NCBI GenBank assembly: GCA_921293015.1
Contig: OV121087.1
Span: forward strand, 34,765,235 to 34,829,234
Length of the DNA stretch: 64,000 nt
Source: Phorcus lineatus
Taxonomy: Eukaryota; Mollusca; Gastropoda; Trochida; Trochidae
Reading direction: 5' to 3'
Shown here: positions 39,150-51,497 of the stretch, in pieces
How positions within the stretch are numbered: position 1 is the first letter of the stretch
Layout: each line of letters starts with the position of its first letter
Made by a program: the position numbers and the translations under genes
The notes under the pieces: generated by a model
Told to the model about the DNA's origin: nothing
Databases searched by the model: none
The model's input: the letters and a program-made list of their open reading frames with translations, nothing else

Positions 39150-40910
39150 CCACAGAGAAACTGTGTTATTATGTGCCTTCCATTACGGACCAGACATAAT
39201 AACTTGATGATATTTATTGTGATGGTAAGATGCCAGACATTATAACTTTGATCACATTTATTGTCATGGTAAGGTAAATCAAGCTATACCCCGCCTCACT
39301 TTATAAGCTCCTGGCAGTGTTGTTGTTGAGATGGCAATTTCCTGGCTATTGAAAGCTGCCTTTGTAAACTCCTTACATCTTCTGTAGGCATGGCTACCAA
39401 GATGCCAATTTTCTCTATATTTGTCTCTAATATGGAGTTTGACGCCTCGGTGGTTGATGAAAGCCGTTAGTTGTCCTATATCAGCTGATCGGACAAAACC
39501 TTGTATATAACAGGCTTTGGTCAAGGATCATACTAGATGAATGATTGAACCCCTGGTGGCCATGAGTGCCATGGTTTGCTATAAGGAATTCTGAGAAAAA
39601 ATATCTATGATTTTAAAATTTGTTGTGTTGTTGAAACGAGTTGAAAAGTTATTTTTGCTTTTTCCATGACGCATCCTGACACCCTAGATAATAATAGATT
39701 TAACTTATTTGGTCAAATGTACTCCCATTTTCATTGTTATTAAACCAATAAAAGGCATATCATTTTTAAAAATCATTCTGTAATAAATGATAATGTGTTG
39801 TAGACAGTTAAAAGGGAGTATTTTGAATACAAACATTTACATTCAAACAGAAAAATTATGATTGTATTTTTTTTAAAGCCTAATTTTGTTTTAGAATTGG
39901 CAGAATTGTTATACAGAGTGAATGTTGGCCCATGTAGCAATTTTATTTTGATAAATTGCTCGTAATAAAGGGTAACCTTCCGCCTCTTAACTGACACTCT
40001 GTTTGTTTTGCTTCAACAATGTTTTAAAGGCTTTTGAAATCATTTTTTTCATAATGAGAATGAAGTGATGTTCCGTTAAACAAGTTATTAACTCTTCTGT
40101 AGCGGAGATCAGTGATCTGCCCATTGTTCACTCTTCTGTAAGTGAGGTGGAAAATGTGACATTTCCAATCAGCCTTTGGTGCCAAGAGACTTCAACAAAC
40201 TTAATTTAGTGTGTAAAAAGGAATTTGGAAACATCAATGGAAGTTGTTATTGTACAAATCAACGTTTGTTTTTGAAAGAGAATTTTTAAAGTGGACTTTT
40301 ATTTATACATTCTTATATACTTTCATTTTTTCATTGTAATTTGATAATTTTAGGGTAAACAAATAAATAAAGAATAAGCAAGCGTGTCAAAAATATCAAA
40401 ATCTCAATCAATTTTGTAAAAAACAAAAATTGATTCATGAGTAAAGATGTGTGCTTAGTTTTTGTTGTTTTGAATCTTGAATCCAATCTGAAGTAGAATA
40501 TCTTTAAACAGGAACAACATGATCTCCTGGGAAATTGCATTGTCTTAGAGATGATGTGTTAGTTACACTAGAATCTTGGGGGAAAATGATGAAATATTCC
40601 ATTACACAATTATTATCAAGAATTTTAAACTTTTACCAAAATGTTTATCTTAATTTACAGACCACAAATGATAGTGATGATGGTCAATTAAATTTTTAGG
40701 AACATATGATAAGATTTTCAGCTAGGAGATTTTAAAATAGAATTTGCAAAAAGCTTTCATGAATGTTTTCTTCATTCAGGTAAGTCATAAGATTTAGATT
40801 TCTGCATCTCTAGGAAGATTAAGGTTGAGTTAACATTGTAATACATGTCCAAGCATACTTACTCAACGCCTGTCAATCTTCTTCATAAATCATGTATTGA
40901 CAGAAAAAAA
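39150..40910. other. intergenic DNA, nothing recognised
   Basis: AT-rich sequence. The short open frames on the minus strand (39279-39524, 39773-39997, 40331-40540) show no family motifs or splice partners that I can defend. Confidence 0.4.
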
Positions 40911-41180
40911 ATCATTCCTCTGGTGCTGGAGAGTTGTTGTTTAACACCGCTTTCAAGATTATTTTACTTATATCGTGGCTGCTAGTATTATTGCAGGGAG
41001 AAAGCCCGCAACACCATTGTGGCTATGTATTGCGGTGAAACCTGCTAGCAACGGCTGAAACTAGCGAACCATGGGTGGTACTGCGCTCAAATTCAGTATA
41101 GCATTGCACCTAAACCTTACTGCGTGTAGAACAGGTCTCTGCTGCAGACAAAGTTGCCGAGCCCCTGGTGGGATTCTGGT
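40910..41180 (-). mobile_element. SINE relic
   Basis: Carries the same body as the copy at 25562-25905: GTATTATTGCAGGGAGAAAG, ATTGCGGTGAAACCTGCTAGC, CGAACCATGGGTGGTACTGC and CCCCTGGTGGGATTC. The tRNA head is cut short just after the B-box-like GGGATTC. Confidence 0.75.
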
Positions 41181-41594
41181 GCTGGAAAGTCCCCTTCCCA
41201 ATTGTCAGCTGTTACAGTGTTTTATAAACCATGGGTAATAACATGATGTCTATTTTCTCTCTCTCCTGAAGCAACAGTATGGTGAAGAAATGCTGTGGTT
41301 TAATGAAAAACCATCCACATGTAAAAGACATTACCCGGTAGATATTTTAGCATCACCCCCTGTCAAAGGTTATTGATGCCTAGTTTGACAAGGGTTATGT
41401 ATAGGAAAAGCCCTGAAAAAGGGTTAATAACAGGAACTCTCTGAAAAATTAATAAGATGGAATAACCCGGAATATTACAAGAAATCAGAGTGTGAAAAAA
41501 AGAGTTTATTGTTTGTTTTAGCTCATGAGGCTTGAAAGACACTATGGGCTTATAGCATGGCATGATGTCTGTCCTTCTATAATGTTTTTGATAC

Positions 41595-42240
41595 AGGGGA
41601 TTCCCATATTTAAGCCCAGGCTTAATTACAGAAATCACTTGCTTTGTAAAATTTTACTCATATTTAAGCCCAGGGTTTAAATTTGAAAGTGCTTATTATT
41701 TCTTTTAAGGATCACACAAATAAGGATTTATTTGATTTTTTTAATAAGAAAATAGGACTAGAAGATTAATAATTCATCATTAACAAGATGTTAACTCAAA
41801 TGAGTATTTCAACTGTGAACACATATTATGTATTATGAGAAATGGAATTGTAAACATGAATGAACAATTTAACAGTCTCACTAATGCAAACAAGAACTTC
41901 ACAATATTAAGTAAGTGAGTATGTGGAATGTGCTCTATGACCAAGTGTTTCAACTCACTTCAATTGCATGCACATCATATGGGTTAAAATAGTCAATTTC
42001 TGTCTCTAATAATTGCCTTGTAACGGGTGTCCAGAACATACACGTGGAAACCCTGAACTTCACTGCCAAAGTTTAAGACGTCAAGGTTCGCCATACGTTT
42101 TATAAAGTTCACTCTAAACAGTTTGAAAATTATACCCAATTTAAACCCATGGGCTTAAATACAGAAAAAAATCATCCGGTAATTAAGCCCATTGGCTTAA
42201 TTTTGTGTGAGCCTAAAAACGGGAAATCCTGGTATATATA
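41595..42240. mobile_element. possible foldback element with TTAAGCCC inverted motifs
   Basis: The left side reads GGATTCCCATATTTAAGCCC AGGCTTAATT. The right side, inverted, reads GGATTTCCCGTTTTTAGGC and later AAGCCAATGGGCTTAATTAC. Four TTAAGCCC/GGGCTTAA motifs occur at about 41610, 41662, 42137 and 42183, symmetric about the middle. No coding region is inside. Ends and target duplication are not resolved. Confidence 0.4.
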
Positions 42241-43440
42241 CCACTGACTCTAGAGAGTTGAAGTCTTGCTTACAGGAACCTTATCAGTGGGGATTATAAA
42301 TTGTTGATGTGGCGACCTAGTGGCCCTTATAAGGGCCACAGGGGCCAAGCCCTTAAAACCTATTTTCATCGTCTTCTCAGAATGTCCCTGGAATGCTGAA
42401 ATGTTATGTACAGACTACTTTACTGAGCCTATTGGGATCTTAAATTGTTGATTTGGTGACCCTGAAAACAGTCAAACTGACTACAAAAACATTGTCTTAT
42501 TCTTTTCAGAACAGAAAACCATAAAAGGACATCTTCTTTCGTGGAGGCTCCTTTCCCAGTGAAGGAATTAAACTGTAAATCTGTAAAAAAAATTTGATAG
42601 CTTCAACATAAAAAATTCCTATCAATGTCAATGCCTGGTGAGCATGCAACAAATCGAGCCAATGGTTATATTTTTATTAGGCTGAACCTGTATCCAATTT
42701 CTTGCATTCCATTCATTTTGAAGTGGGAGGAGGTTATTTTTTTAATATTAAAGGTTATCTTTTATGGCTATAATTTTGTACATTCTATTCCTTCAATTAC
42801 TCATATCTGAAAACAGTAACATTTACATAAATTGACACATTATGACACATTATGACATTATGACTATCAAGATTGAATTACCGGTATATCAATAAGATCA
42901 CATCCATTGTTGATATGTAAAAAGTTGTGATCATCTTTTTTTTCCATTTTTTTTATTGTTTGGTAAAGGTTTACTTGAACTTGATTGAAAAACTTACTTT
43001 AGAATAATTGATTAATCAAATATCAAGTTTTATCACAAATCATAACATTTAAAAATCCAAATTTCCAAATGTAATTTCTGATCGGCTTAAAATGTTTGGA
43101 AATTGAAAAATGACTTGAAATGCATCAGTGGTTGTCACCATCACAATTGAAGGGGTCATCAAGTACACAATTGGGTAAAAGGTTGCTGATATCTCCCATG
43201 GAGAACATTTTAAGAGGCAATTTGGTACATGTCAAAGCAATGTACATTACCATTAGAGATGAACAAATCTTGGTTTCATTGAAATAGAAATAGTGATAGG
43301 AAGGCTCATCAAGATCCTGACTAGAGGCAGTCTCAAAATCAAAGATAAGAGATAAATGATGATTTAATTCAGTGACAGATATAAACCAAAGAGAGCTTTT
43401 CATGAGGTTATTGGTAAGAGCAATGCCGAATTGGTACATT
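42240..43440. other. intergenic DNA, nothing recognised
   Basis: No gene or clear repeat until the diverged satellite units begin near 43440. A 106-codon minus-strand frame at 43125-43445 is uninterrupted but has no recognisable features. Confidence 0.35.
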
Positions 43441-43995
43441 GCCATGACATCTTGGAATAGAATGAATTTATGCTGATGAGACTGCCTTGTAGTATTTATA
43501 GATGATCTAACCAGTGCCAGTGTCTTTCATCCTAATGTACGGGAAACATGCTGATCTAATTCAGTAACAGAGTTTTTTATACCAGGAGAAGCTTTTCATG
43601 TTGTTATTTGGAATGGTAATGTGAAGTCTGTGAATAGAATAAATTTATTCTGATGTGTATGTCTGTTTTGTAGATTATCTAGCCAATACTTGTCTTCCAA
43701 CCTGTCTATGAGACACTTACTGATTTAATTCTACGAGAGAGAGTCTCTCATGAGGTTATTGGGAAAAGCATTGCTTACTTGGTACATTGCCATTACGTCT
43801 TGGTATAGAATGAATTTATTCTGATGTGCCATGTCTGGTTTATAGATTATCGTTAACTAGTGTCTTTCAACCTGGTGGAAGAGATACATTATTTCATTCG
43901 GTAGACTTTATCACCCACAGATAGCTTTTCATAAAGTTATTTTGTATGTCAGTGGTTAGCTAAGTACATTTGGATTACATCGTGGAACTGTCTTG
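43440..43995. repeat. left flank of satellite: diverged, longer units
   Basis: Two to three old units of about 200-220 bp share words with the satellite (CATGCTGATCTAATTCAGT, AGCTTTTCAT, GGTTATT, TAGATGATCTAACCA). They also contain TGGAATAGAATGAATTTATTCTGATG, which the 166-bp core monomers lack. They look like the ancestral form from which the core was derived by deletion and amplification. Confidence 0.75.
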
Positions 43996-46173
43996 TAGAA
44001 CCTGTAGATGACATGAATGAAAGTTTACCAACCTGGTGTTTTGGATACATGCTGATCTTATTCAGTGACTAATATAACAAAAGTAGTGAGCTTTCTATAA
44101 GGTTATTCTGTATGTCAGTGGTCAGCTAAGTACATTTGGATTACATCGTAGAACTGTCTTCTAGAACCTGTAGATGATATGAATGAAAGTTGACCAACCT
44201 GGTGTTTTGGATACATGCTGATCTTATTCAGTGACTAATATAACAAAAGTAGTGAGCTTTTTATAAGGTTATTCTGTATGTCAGTGGTCAGCTAAGTACA
44301 TTTGGATCACATCGTGGAACTGTCTTCTAGAACCTGTAGATGATATGAATGAAAGTTGACCAACCTGGTGTTTTGGATACATGCTGATCTTATTCAGTGA
44401 CTAATATAACAAAAGTAGTGAGCTTTTTATAAGGTTATTCTGTATGTCAGTGGTCAGCTAAGTACATTTGGATTACATCGTGGAACTGTCTTCTAGAACC
44501 TGTAGATGATATGAATGAAAGTTGACCAACCTGGTGTTTTGGATACATGCTGATCTTATTCAGTGACTTATATAACAAAAGTAGTGAGCTTTCTATAAGG
44601 TTATTCTGTATGTCAGTGGTCAGCTAAGTACATTTGGATTACATCGTAGAACTGTCTTCTAGAACCTGTAGATGATATGAATGAAAGTTGACCAACCTGG
44701 TGTTTTGGATACATGCTGATCTTATTCAGTGACTAATATAACAAAAGTAGTGAGCTTTTTATAAGGTTATTCTGTATGTCAGTGGTCAGCTAAGTACATT
44801 TGGATTACATCGTGGAACTGTCTTCTAGAACCTGTAGATGATATGAATGAAAGTTGACCAACCTGGTGTTTTGGATACATGCTGATCTTATTCAGTGACT
44901 TATATAACAAAAGTAGTGAGCTTTCTATAAGGTTATTCTGTATGTCAGTGGTCAGCTAAGTACATTTGGATCACATCGTGGAACTGTCTTCTAGAACCTG
45001 TAGATGATATGAATGAAAGTTGACCAACCTTGTGTTTTGGATACATGCTGATCTTATTCAGTGACTAATATAACAAAAGTAGTGAGCTTTCTATAAGGTT
45101 ATTCTGTATGTCAGTGGTCAGCTAAGTACATTTGGATCACATCGTGGAACTGTCTTCTAGAACCTGTAGATGATATGAATGAAAGTTGACCAACCTTGTG
45201 TTTTGGATACATGCTGATCTTATTCAGTGACTAATATAACAAAAGTAGTGAGCTTTCTATAAGGTTATTCTGTATGTCAATGGTCAGCTAAGTACATTTG
45301 GATCACATCGTGGAACTGTCTTCTAGAACCTGTAGATGATATGAATGAAAGTTGACCAACCTGGTGTTTTGGATACATGCTGATCTTATTCAGTGACTAA
45401 TATAACAAAAGTAGTGAGCTTTCTATAAGGTTATTCTGTATGTCAGTGGTCAGCTAAGTACATTTGGATTACATCGTGGAACTGTCTTCTAGAACCTGTA
45501 GATGATATGAATGAAAGTTGACCAACCTTGTGTTTTGGATACATGCTGATCTTATTCAGTGACTAATATAACAAAAGTAGTGAGCTTTCTATAAGGTTAT
45601 TCTGTATGTCAGTGGTCAGCTAAGTACATTTGGATTACATCGTGGAACTGTCTTCTAGAACCTGTAGATGATATGAATGAAAGTTGACCAACCTTGTGTT
45701 TTGGATACATGCTGATCTTATTCAGTGACTAATATAACAAAAATAGTGAGCTTTCTATAAGGTTATTCTGTATGTCAGTGGTCAGCTAAGTACATTTGGA
45801 TTACATCGTGGAACTGTCTTCTAGAACCTGTAGATGATATGAATGAAAGTTGACCAACCTTGTGTCTTGGATACATGCTGATCTTATTCAGTGACTAATA
45901 TAACAAAAGTAGTGAGCTTTCTATAAGGTTATTCTGTATGTCAGTGGTCAGCTAAGTACATTTGGATTACATCGTGGAACTGTCTTCTAGAACCTGTAGA
46001 TGATATGAATGAAAGTTGACCAACCTGGTGTTTTGGATACATGCTGATCTTATTCAGTGACTAATATAACAAAAATAGTGAGCTTTCTATAAGGTTATTC
46101 TGTATGTCAGTGGTCAGCTAAGTACATTTGGATTACATCGTGGAACTGTCTTCTAGAACCTGTAGATGATATA
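43996..46173. repeat. 166-bp satellite, left block (about 13 monomers)
   Basis: GGTTATTCTGTATGTCAGTG recurs at 44101, 44267, 44433, 44599 and so on, a constant 166 bp. Monomers are nearly identical. A variant (GTGACTTATATAAC instead of GTGACTAATATAAC) occurs at 44563 and 44895, 332 bp apart, hinting at two-monomer higher-order units. No open reading frame is conserved. Confidence 0.95.
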
Positions 46174-47150
46174 AATAAATAGCAAATGCTTTGCGTCAAT
46201 CTGATTGGCTGAACACGGTAATAGAAGTTCAGTTCATACCTCCATAAACTTAATTTCATGACGTCACATCATTTTAAGCCACGCCCATCGACGGAACTAT
46301 TTGTAAACAAGTTACGTTTTTCTAAAAATAGCAACACTTTGTGCAATGCCACTCCTTGAAAGTAGGTAAATAAAAAATTAACATAATTCAGTATGAAATA
46401 ATTATTGTTGTCAAAGGTTCTAAAGGTAGTACTTTCCATAATAAACAAGAGACCTCTATCAGAAATTAAAACCGATCGTGTTCCACCCCACAGAAGGCAA
46501 ATGTCATTGTTCAATGCTCTCGCGGCCGTTGCAGGGAGGTTGGCAAAGTAATGTCGTTAAGTTTATGAGCAGAGTGGAGCTTGGCTCCTCAACAAGTTTA
46601 AGAACTGTGTGCTGTTTAATCAGATTCCGTTAGATCAAGATCATAACACCATCAGTATATGGCATCTATGAGGGTAAATTCGGCTGGTTTCCTCTACGAG
46701 TTCTACGTTCACGATTTGTGTTTACAACTGTGAGAACTAGCAATGTCAAGGCCACGTGTGACGGACGTCCGATAAGTTCATGGCCACGTGCGTTGTAGAT
46801 TTTCATTGGCTGATGAACGTTTTGTAGGCGGGGCTAGGGATCCGATGACGTTTTGATTGACATTCTATCTCTTTCATGCTTTTGAGCGTTGAATTCCTTC
46901 GCATATATAGTGCAGCTCTATTTGGTGCAAATATGTATATTTAGAGCAATAAAATCGTTTAAAAACAACTAGTATGTTTATATTTATTTATAAGAATTGA
47001 CTTCAACATATATTAAGTTCATGGAGGTATAAACTTAAAAACCGATGTGCAAACTCGGCGTAAATCCGCTACGCGGATTTACACAGTTTGCACATCGGTT
47101 TTAAGTTTATACCTCCATGAACTTAATAAATGTTGAAGTCAATTCTTAAA
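46174..47150. mobile_element. foldback-ended insertion inside the satellite
   Basis: The satellite breaks after CTGTAGATGAT and resumes at ATGAATGAAAGTTGACC. A possible 8-bp target duplication is ATAAATAA on the left and ATGAATGA on the right, with two differences. Positions 46991-47148 are a palindrome with arms of about 79 bp (GAATTGACTTCAACAT ... ATGTTGAAGTCAATTC) and a centre AATCCGCTACGCGGATT. A separate CATACCTCCATAAACTTAAT at about 46237 repeats one arm. No transposase or long open frame is seen. Confidence 0.75.
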
Positions 47151-48985
47151 TGAATGAAAGTTGACCAACCTTGTGTTTTGGATACATGCTGATCTTATTC
47201 AGTGACTAATATAACAAAAGTAGTGAGCTTTCTATAAGGTTATTCTGTATGTCAGTGGTCAGCTAAGTACATTTGGATTACATCGTGGAACTGTCTTCTA
47301 GAACCTGTAGATGATATGAATGAAAGTTGACCAACCTTGTGTTTTGTATACATGCTGATCTTATTCAGTGACTAATATAACAAAAGTAGTGAGCTTTCTA
47401 TAAGGTTATTCTGTATGTCAGTGGTCAGCTAAGTACATTTGGATTACATCGTGGAACTGTCTTCTAGAACCTGTAGATGATATGAATGAAAGTTGACCAA
47501 CCTTGTGTTTTGGATACATGCTGATCTTATTCAGTGACTAATATAACAAAAGTAGTGAGCTTTCTATAAGGTTATTCTGTATGTCAGTGGTCAGCTAAGT
47601 ACATTTGGATTACATCGTGGAACTGTCTTCTAGAACCTGTAGATGATATGAATGAAAGTTGACCAACCTTGTGTTTTGTATACATGCTGATCTTATTCAG
47701 TGACTAATATAACAAAAGTAGTGAGCTTTCTATAAGGTTATTCTGTATGTCAGTGGTCAGCTAAGTACATTTGGATTACATCGTGGAACTGTCTTCTAGA
47801 ACCTGTAGATGATATGAATGAAAGTTGACCAACCTTGTGTTTTGGATACATGCTGATCTTATTCAGTGACTAATATAACAAAAGTAGTGAGCTTTCTATA
47901 AGGTTATTCTGTATGTCAGTGGTCAGCTAAGTACATTTGGATTACATCGTGGAACTGTCTTCTAGAACCTGTAGATGATATGAATGAAAGTTGACCAACC
48001 TGGTGTTTTGGATACATGCTGATCTTATTCAGTGACTAATATAACAAAAGTAGTGAGCTTTCTATAAGGTTATTCTGTATGTCAGTGGTCAGCTAAGTAC
48101 ATTTGGATTACATCGTGGAACTGTCTTCTAGAACCTGTAGATGATATGAATGAAAGTTGACCAACCTTGTGTTTTGGATACATGCTGATCTTATTCAGTG
48201 ACTAATATAACAAAAGTAGTGAGCTTTCTATAAGGTTATTCTGTATGTCAGTGGTTAGCTAAGTACATTTGGATTACATCGTAGAACTGTCTTCTAAAAC
48301 CTGTAGATGATATGAATGAAAGTTGACCAACCTTGTGTTTTGGATACATGCTGATCTTATTCAGTGACTAATATAACAAAAGTAGTGAGCTTTCTATAAG
48401 GTTATTCTGTATGTCAGTGGTCAGCTAAGTACATTTGGATTACATCGTGGAACTGTCTTCTAGAACCTGTAGATGATATGAATGAAAGTTGACCAACCTG
48501 GTGTTTTGGATACATGCTGATCTTATTCAGTGACTAATATAACAAAAATAGTGAGCTTTCTATAAGGTTATTCTGTATGTCAGTGGTCAGCTAAGTACAT
48601 TTGGATTACATCGTAGAACTGTCTTCTAGAACCTGTAGATGATATGAATGAAAGTTGACCAACCTTGTGTTTTGGATACATGCTGATCTTATTCAGTGAC
48701 TAATATAACAAAAGTAGTGAGCTTTCTATAAGGTTATTCTGTATGTCAGTGGTTAGCTAAGTACATTTGGATTACATCGTGGAACTGTCTTCTAGAACCT
48801 GTAGATGATATGAATGAAAGTTGACCAACCTTGTGTTTTGTATACATGCTGATCTTATTCAGTGACTAATATAACAAAAGTAGTGAGCTTTCTATAAGGT
48901 TATTCTGTATGTCAGAGGTTAGCTAAGTACATTTGGATTACATCGTGGAACTGTCTTCTAGAACCTGTAGATTGATGTCATGAAT
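47151..48985. repeat. 166-bp satellite, right block (about 11 monomers)
   Basis: The same monomer as the left block continues at 166-bp spacing. A TTTTGTATACATG variant (normally TTTTGGATACATG) appears at about 47343 and 47675, again two monomers apart, and near 48838. The last monomer degenerates at about 48970. Confidence 0.95.
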
Positions 48986-50145
48986 GAAAGTCCTCCATCC
49001 TTGTGTTCTGGTTACACGTCGATCTAATTCAGTGACAAGTCTCACACAATTAGAGAGCTTTTTATATGGTTATTTGGGAAAAACGTTACTGACTTTGTAC
49101 AAATCCTTTACATCTTTGAATAGAATGGAGTTTTACTGACCAATGCTGGTCTTCTTAGCTGGTGTAAGATAATCATGCTCATTTTATTCAGTAAACAACC
49201 AGATAGAGTTCCATAAGGTTATTGCCACTTCATCTTGGATGAGAATAATTTGTTTCTCTTGAAACTGCCTTGTAGTATTTATGGGTGATCTAACCAATGG
49301 CAGTATTTCAACTTTGTATAGAGGGCGGAATAGCGCAGGGGTTAGCACGTTCGATCAAGAAGTCTGTGGTTCGAAAATTGTCAGGGTCTTGGTAAATTTG
49401 TCTGCAGTAGAGAACTGTTCTACAAGCAGTAAGGTTTGGGTGCAATGCTACACTGAATTTAAGTACCACCCATGGTTTGCTAGTTCCAGTCGATGCTTGC
49501 ATGTTTGATTGCAATGCATAGCTAAAATTGTGTGGCAGGCTTTCTCCTTGTTTTTTTACTAGCAGCTGCGATTGAAGTGAAATACTCCTGAAAGTGGCGC
49601 TAAAACTCTATATCGCCTCACATATCATCTCATCCTTGTGTACAGGATACAATCATATTGATCTAATTCAGTGACAGAGTTATACCTAGAAAAGCTTTCC
49701 ATGAGGCTATTTGGTTTGGTAATGCTTGCCTGTTACATTCCTTTCCAACATGGAATTAAATGGATTAATTCAATTTCAACTTGGCTTTTTTTTAGATTGT
49801 CTAACCAATACTTGTCTGCCAACCTGGTGTACAAGAAACTTGCTGATTTTATTCAGTGAACAATATCAACCAGATAAAGTTTCATAAGGTTATTGTCTCT
49901 ACATCTTGGAATAGAATAATTCTTTTCTTTTGAAACTGCCTTGTATAATATAAAGATGATCTAACCAATGCCAATCTTTCAATCTTTGTTACAGAATGCA
50001 CGCTAATCTAATTCAATGACAGAAGTACACAATAAAAGAGCTTTACTGATAATGGCAAGGCTTGCTTTGAACATCTCCATTACATCTTGGAATACAGTGA
50101 ATTTATTCTAATGGAACTACTTTGTAGGACATTGTCTGATGGTAG
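48986..50145. repeat. right flank of satellite: diverged, longer units
   Basis: Old units resemble those at 43440-43995: TTCAGTGACA, GAGCTTT, AAGGTTATT, ACATCTTGGAATAGAAT, GAAACTGCCTTGTAGTATTTA. The SINE at 49318-49640 is inserted in one of them; the satellite-like text stops at TTTCAACTTTG and resumes at ATCCTTGTGTACAGGATACA. Confidence 0.75.
49318..49640 (+). mobile_element. tRNA-headed SINE
   Basis: The head reads GGCGGAATAGCGCAGGGG, then TTAGCACG (A-box-like), and GTGGTTCGAAAATTG (B-box-like). The body, inverted relative to the other copies, contains CTACACTGAATTTAAGTACC, ACCCATGGTTTGCTAGTTCC and GGCAGGCTTTCTCC. The tail ends ATATCGCCTCACATATCATC. It does not fold as a functional tRNA. 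Confidence 0.75.
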
Positions 50146-50211
50146 GAGATGCTCTTAGATGCAGGGAATGACAGACAGCGGATGATGAAGGTTTTTAGTC
50201 GGAGAAAGGTC

Positions 50212-51497
50212 TGCTTTGTGCTGATAAGGATGGAAGGGTTTCTCATGGTACTTCTCAGTAAAGGTTTGTACTGCTAAGGATGGAAGGGTTTCTCATGGTA
50301 CTTCTCAGTAAAGTTTTGTACTGATAAGGATGGAAGGGTTTCTCATGGTACTTCTCAGTAAAGTTTTGTACTGATAAGGATGGAAGGGTTTCTCATGGTA
50401 CTTCTCAGTAAAGGTTTGTATTGCTAAGGATGGAAGGGTTTCTCATGGTACTCCTCAGCAAAGGTTTGTACTGCTAAGGATGGAAGGATTTCTCATGGAA
50501 CTTCTCAGTAAAGGTTTGTACTGCTAAGGATGGAAGGGTTTCTCATGGTACTTCTCAGTAAAGGTTTGTACTGCTAAGGATGGAAGGGTTTCTCATGGTA
50601 CTTCTCAGTAAAGTTTTGTACTGATAAGGATGGAAGGGTTTCTCATGGTACTTCTCAGTAAAGTTTTGTACTGATAAGGATGGAAGGGTTTCTCATGGTA
50701 CTTCTCAGTAAAGGTTTGTATTGCTAAGGATGGAAGGGTTTCTCATGGTACTCCTCAGCAAAGGTTTGTACTGCTAAGGATGGAAGGATTTCTCATGGAA
50801 CTTCTCAGTAAAGGTTTGTACTGCTAAGGATGGAAGGGTTTCTCATGGTACTTCTCAGTAAAGGTTTGTGCTGCTAAGGATGGAAGGGTTTCTCATGGTA
50901 CTTCTCAGTAAAGGTTTGTACTGCTAAGGATGGAAGGGTTTCTCATGGCACTTCTCAGTAAAGGTTTGTACTGCTAAGGATGGAAGGGTTTCTCATGGTA
51001 CTACTCAGTAAAGGTTTGTACTGCTAAGGATGGAAGGGTTTCTCATGGTACTTCTCAGTAAAGGTTTGTGCTGCTAAGGATGGAAGGGTTTCTCATGGTA
51101 CTTCTCAGTAAAGGTTTGTACTGCTAAGCATAGAAGGTTTTCTCATGGAACTTCTCAGTAAAGGTTTGTGCTGCTAAGGATGGAAGGGTTTCTCATGGTA
51201 CTTCTCAGGATGGAAGGGTTTCTCATGGTACTTCTCAGCAAAGGTTTGTGCTGCTAAGGATGGAAGGGTTTCTCATGGTACTTCTCAGTAAAGGTTTGTA
51301 CTGCTAAGCATAGAAGGTTTTCTCATGGAACTTCTCAGTAATGGTTTGTACTGCTAAGGATGGAAGGGTTTCTCATGGAACTTCTCAGTAAAGGTTTGTG
51401 CTGATAAGGATGGAAGGGTTTCTCATGGAACTTCTCAGTAAAGGTTTTTGCTGATAAGGATGGAAGGGTTTCTCATGGAACTTCTCAGTAAAGTTTC
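50212..51497. repeat. 50-bp minisatellite (about 25 copies) with 300-bp higher-order repeat
   Basis: The unit is TGGAAGGGTTTCTCATGGTA followed by CTTCTCAGTAAAGGTTTGTACTGCTAAGGA, 50 bp. Six-unit blocks at 50281-50580 and 50581-50880 are nearly identical, and diagnostic variants (GGAAGGATTTCTCATGGAAC) recur 300 bp apart. A second duplication of 180 bp relates 51121 and 51301 (AAGCATAGAAGGTTTTC). One unit near 51205 is shortened by an internal deletion. Confidence 0.95.

Noticed and set aside
43125-43445. 106-codon minus-strand frame as a gene
   Set aside because: No family features, no splice partners, and it abuts diverged satellite units.
43996-48985. CRISPR-like array
   Set aside because: The 166-bp units are contiguous with no unique spacers, and the context is eukaryotic. 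It is a satellite.
43440-48985. Hammerhead ribozyme in the satellite
   Set aside because: CTGATGA appears in one flank unit (about 43472) and GAATGAAAG in the monomers, but the CUGANGA-stem-GAAA order with a proper stem is not met in the 166-bp unit.
49318-49395. tRNA gene
   Set aside because: Only A- and B-box-like words are present. The arms do not pair as a cloverleaf, and the sequence continues into a SINE body found in other copies.
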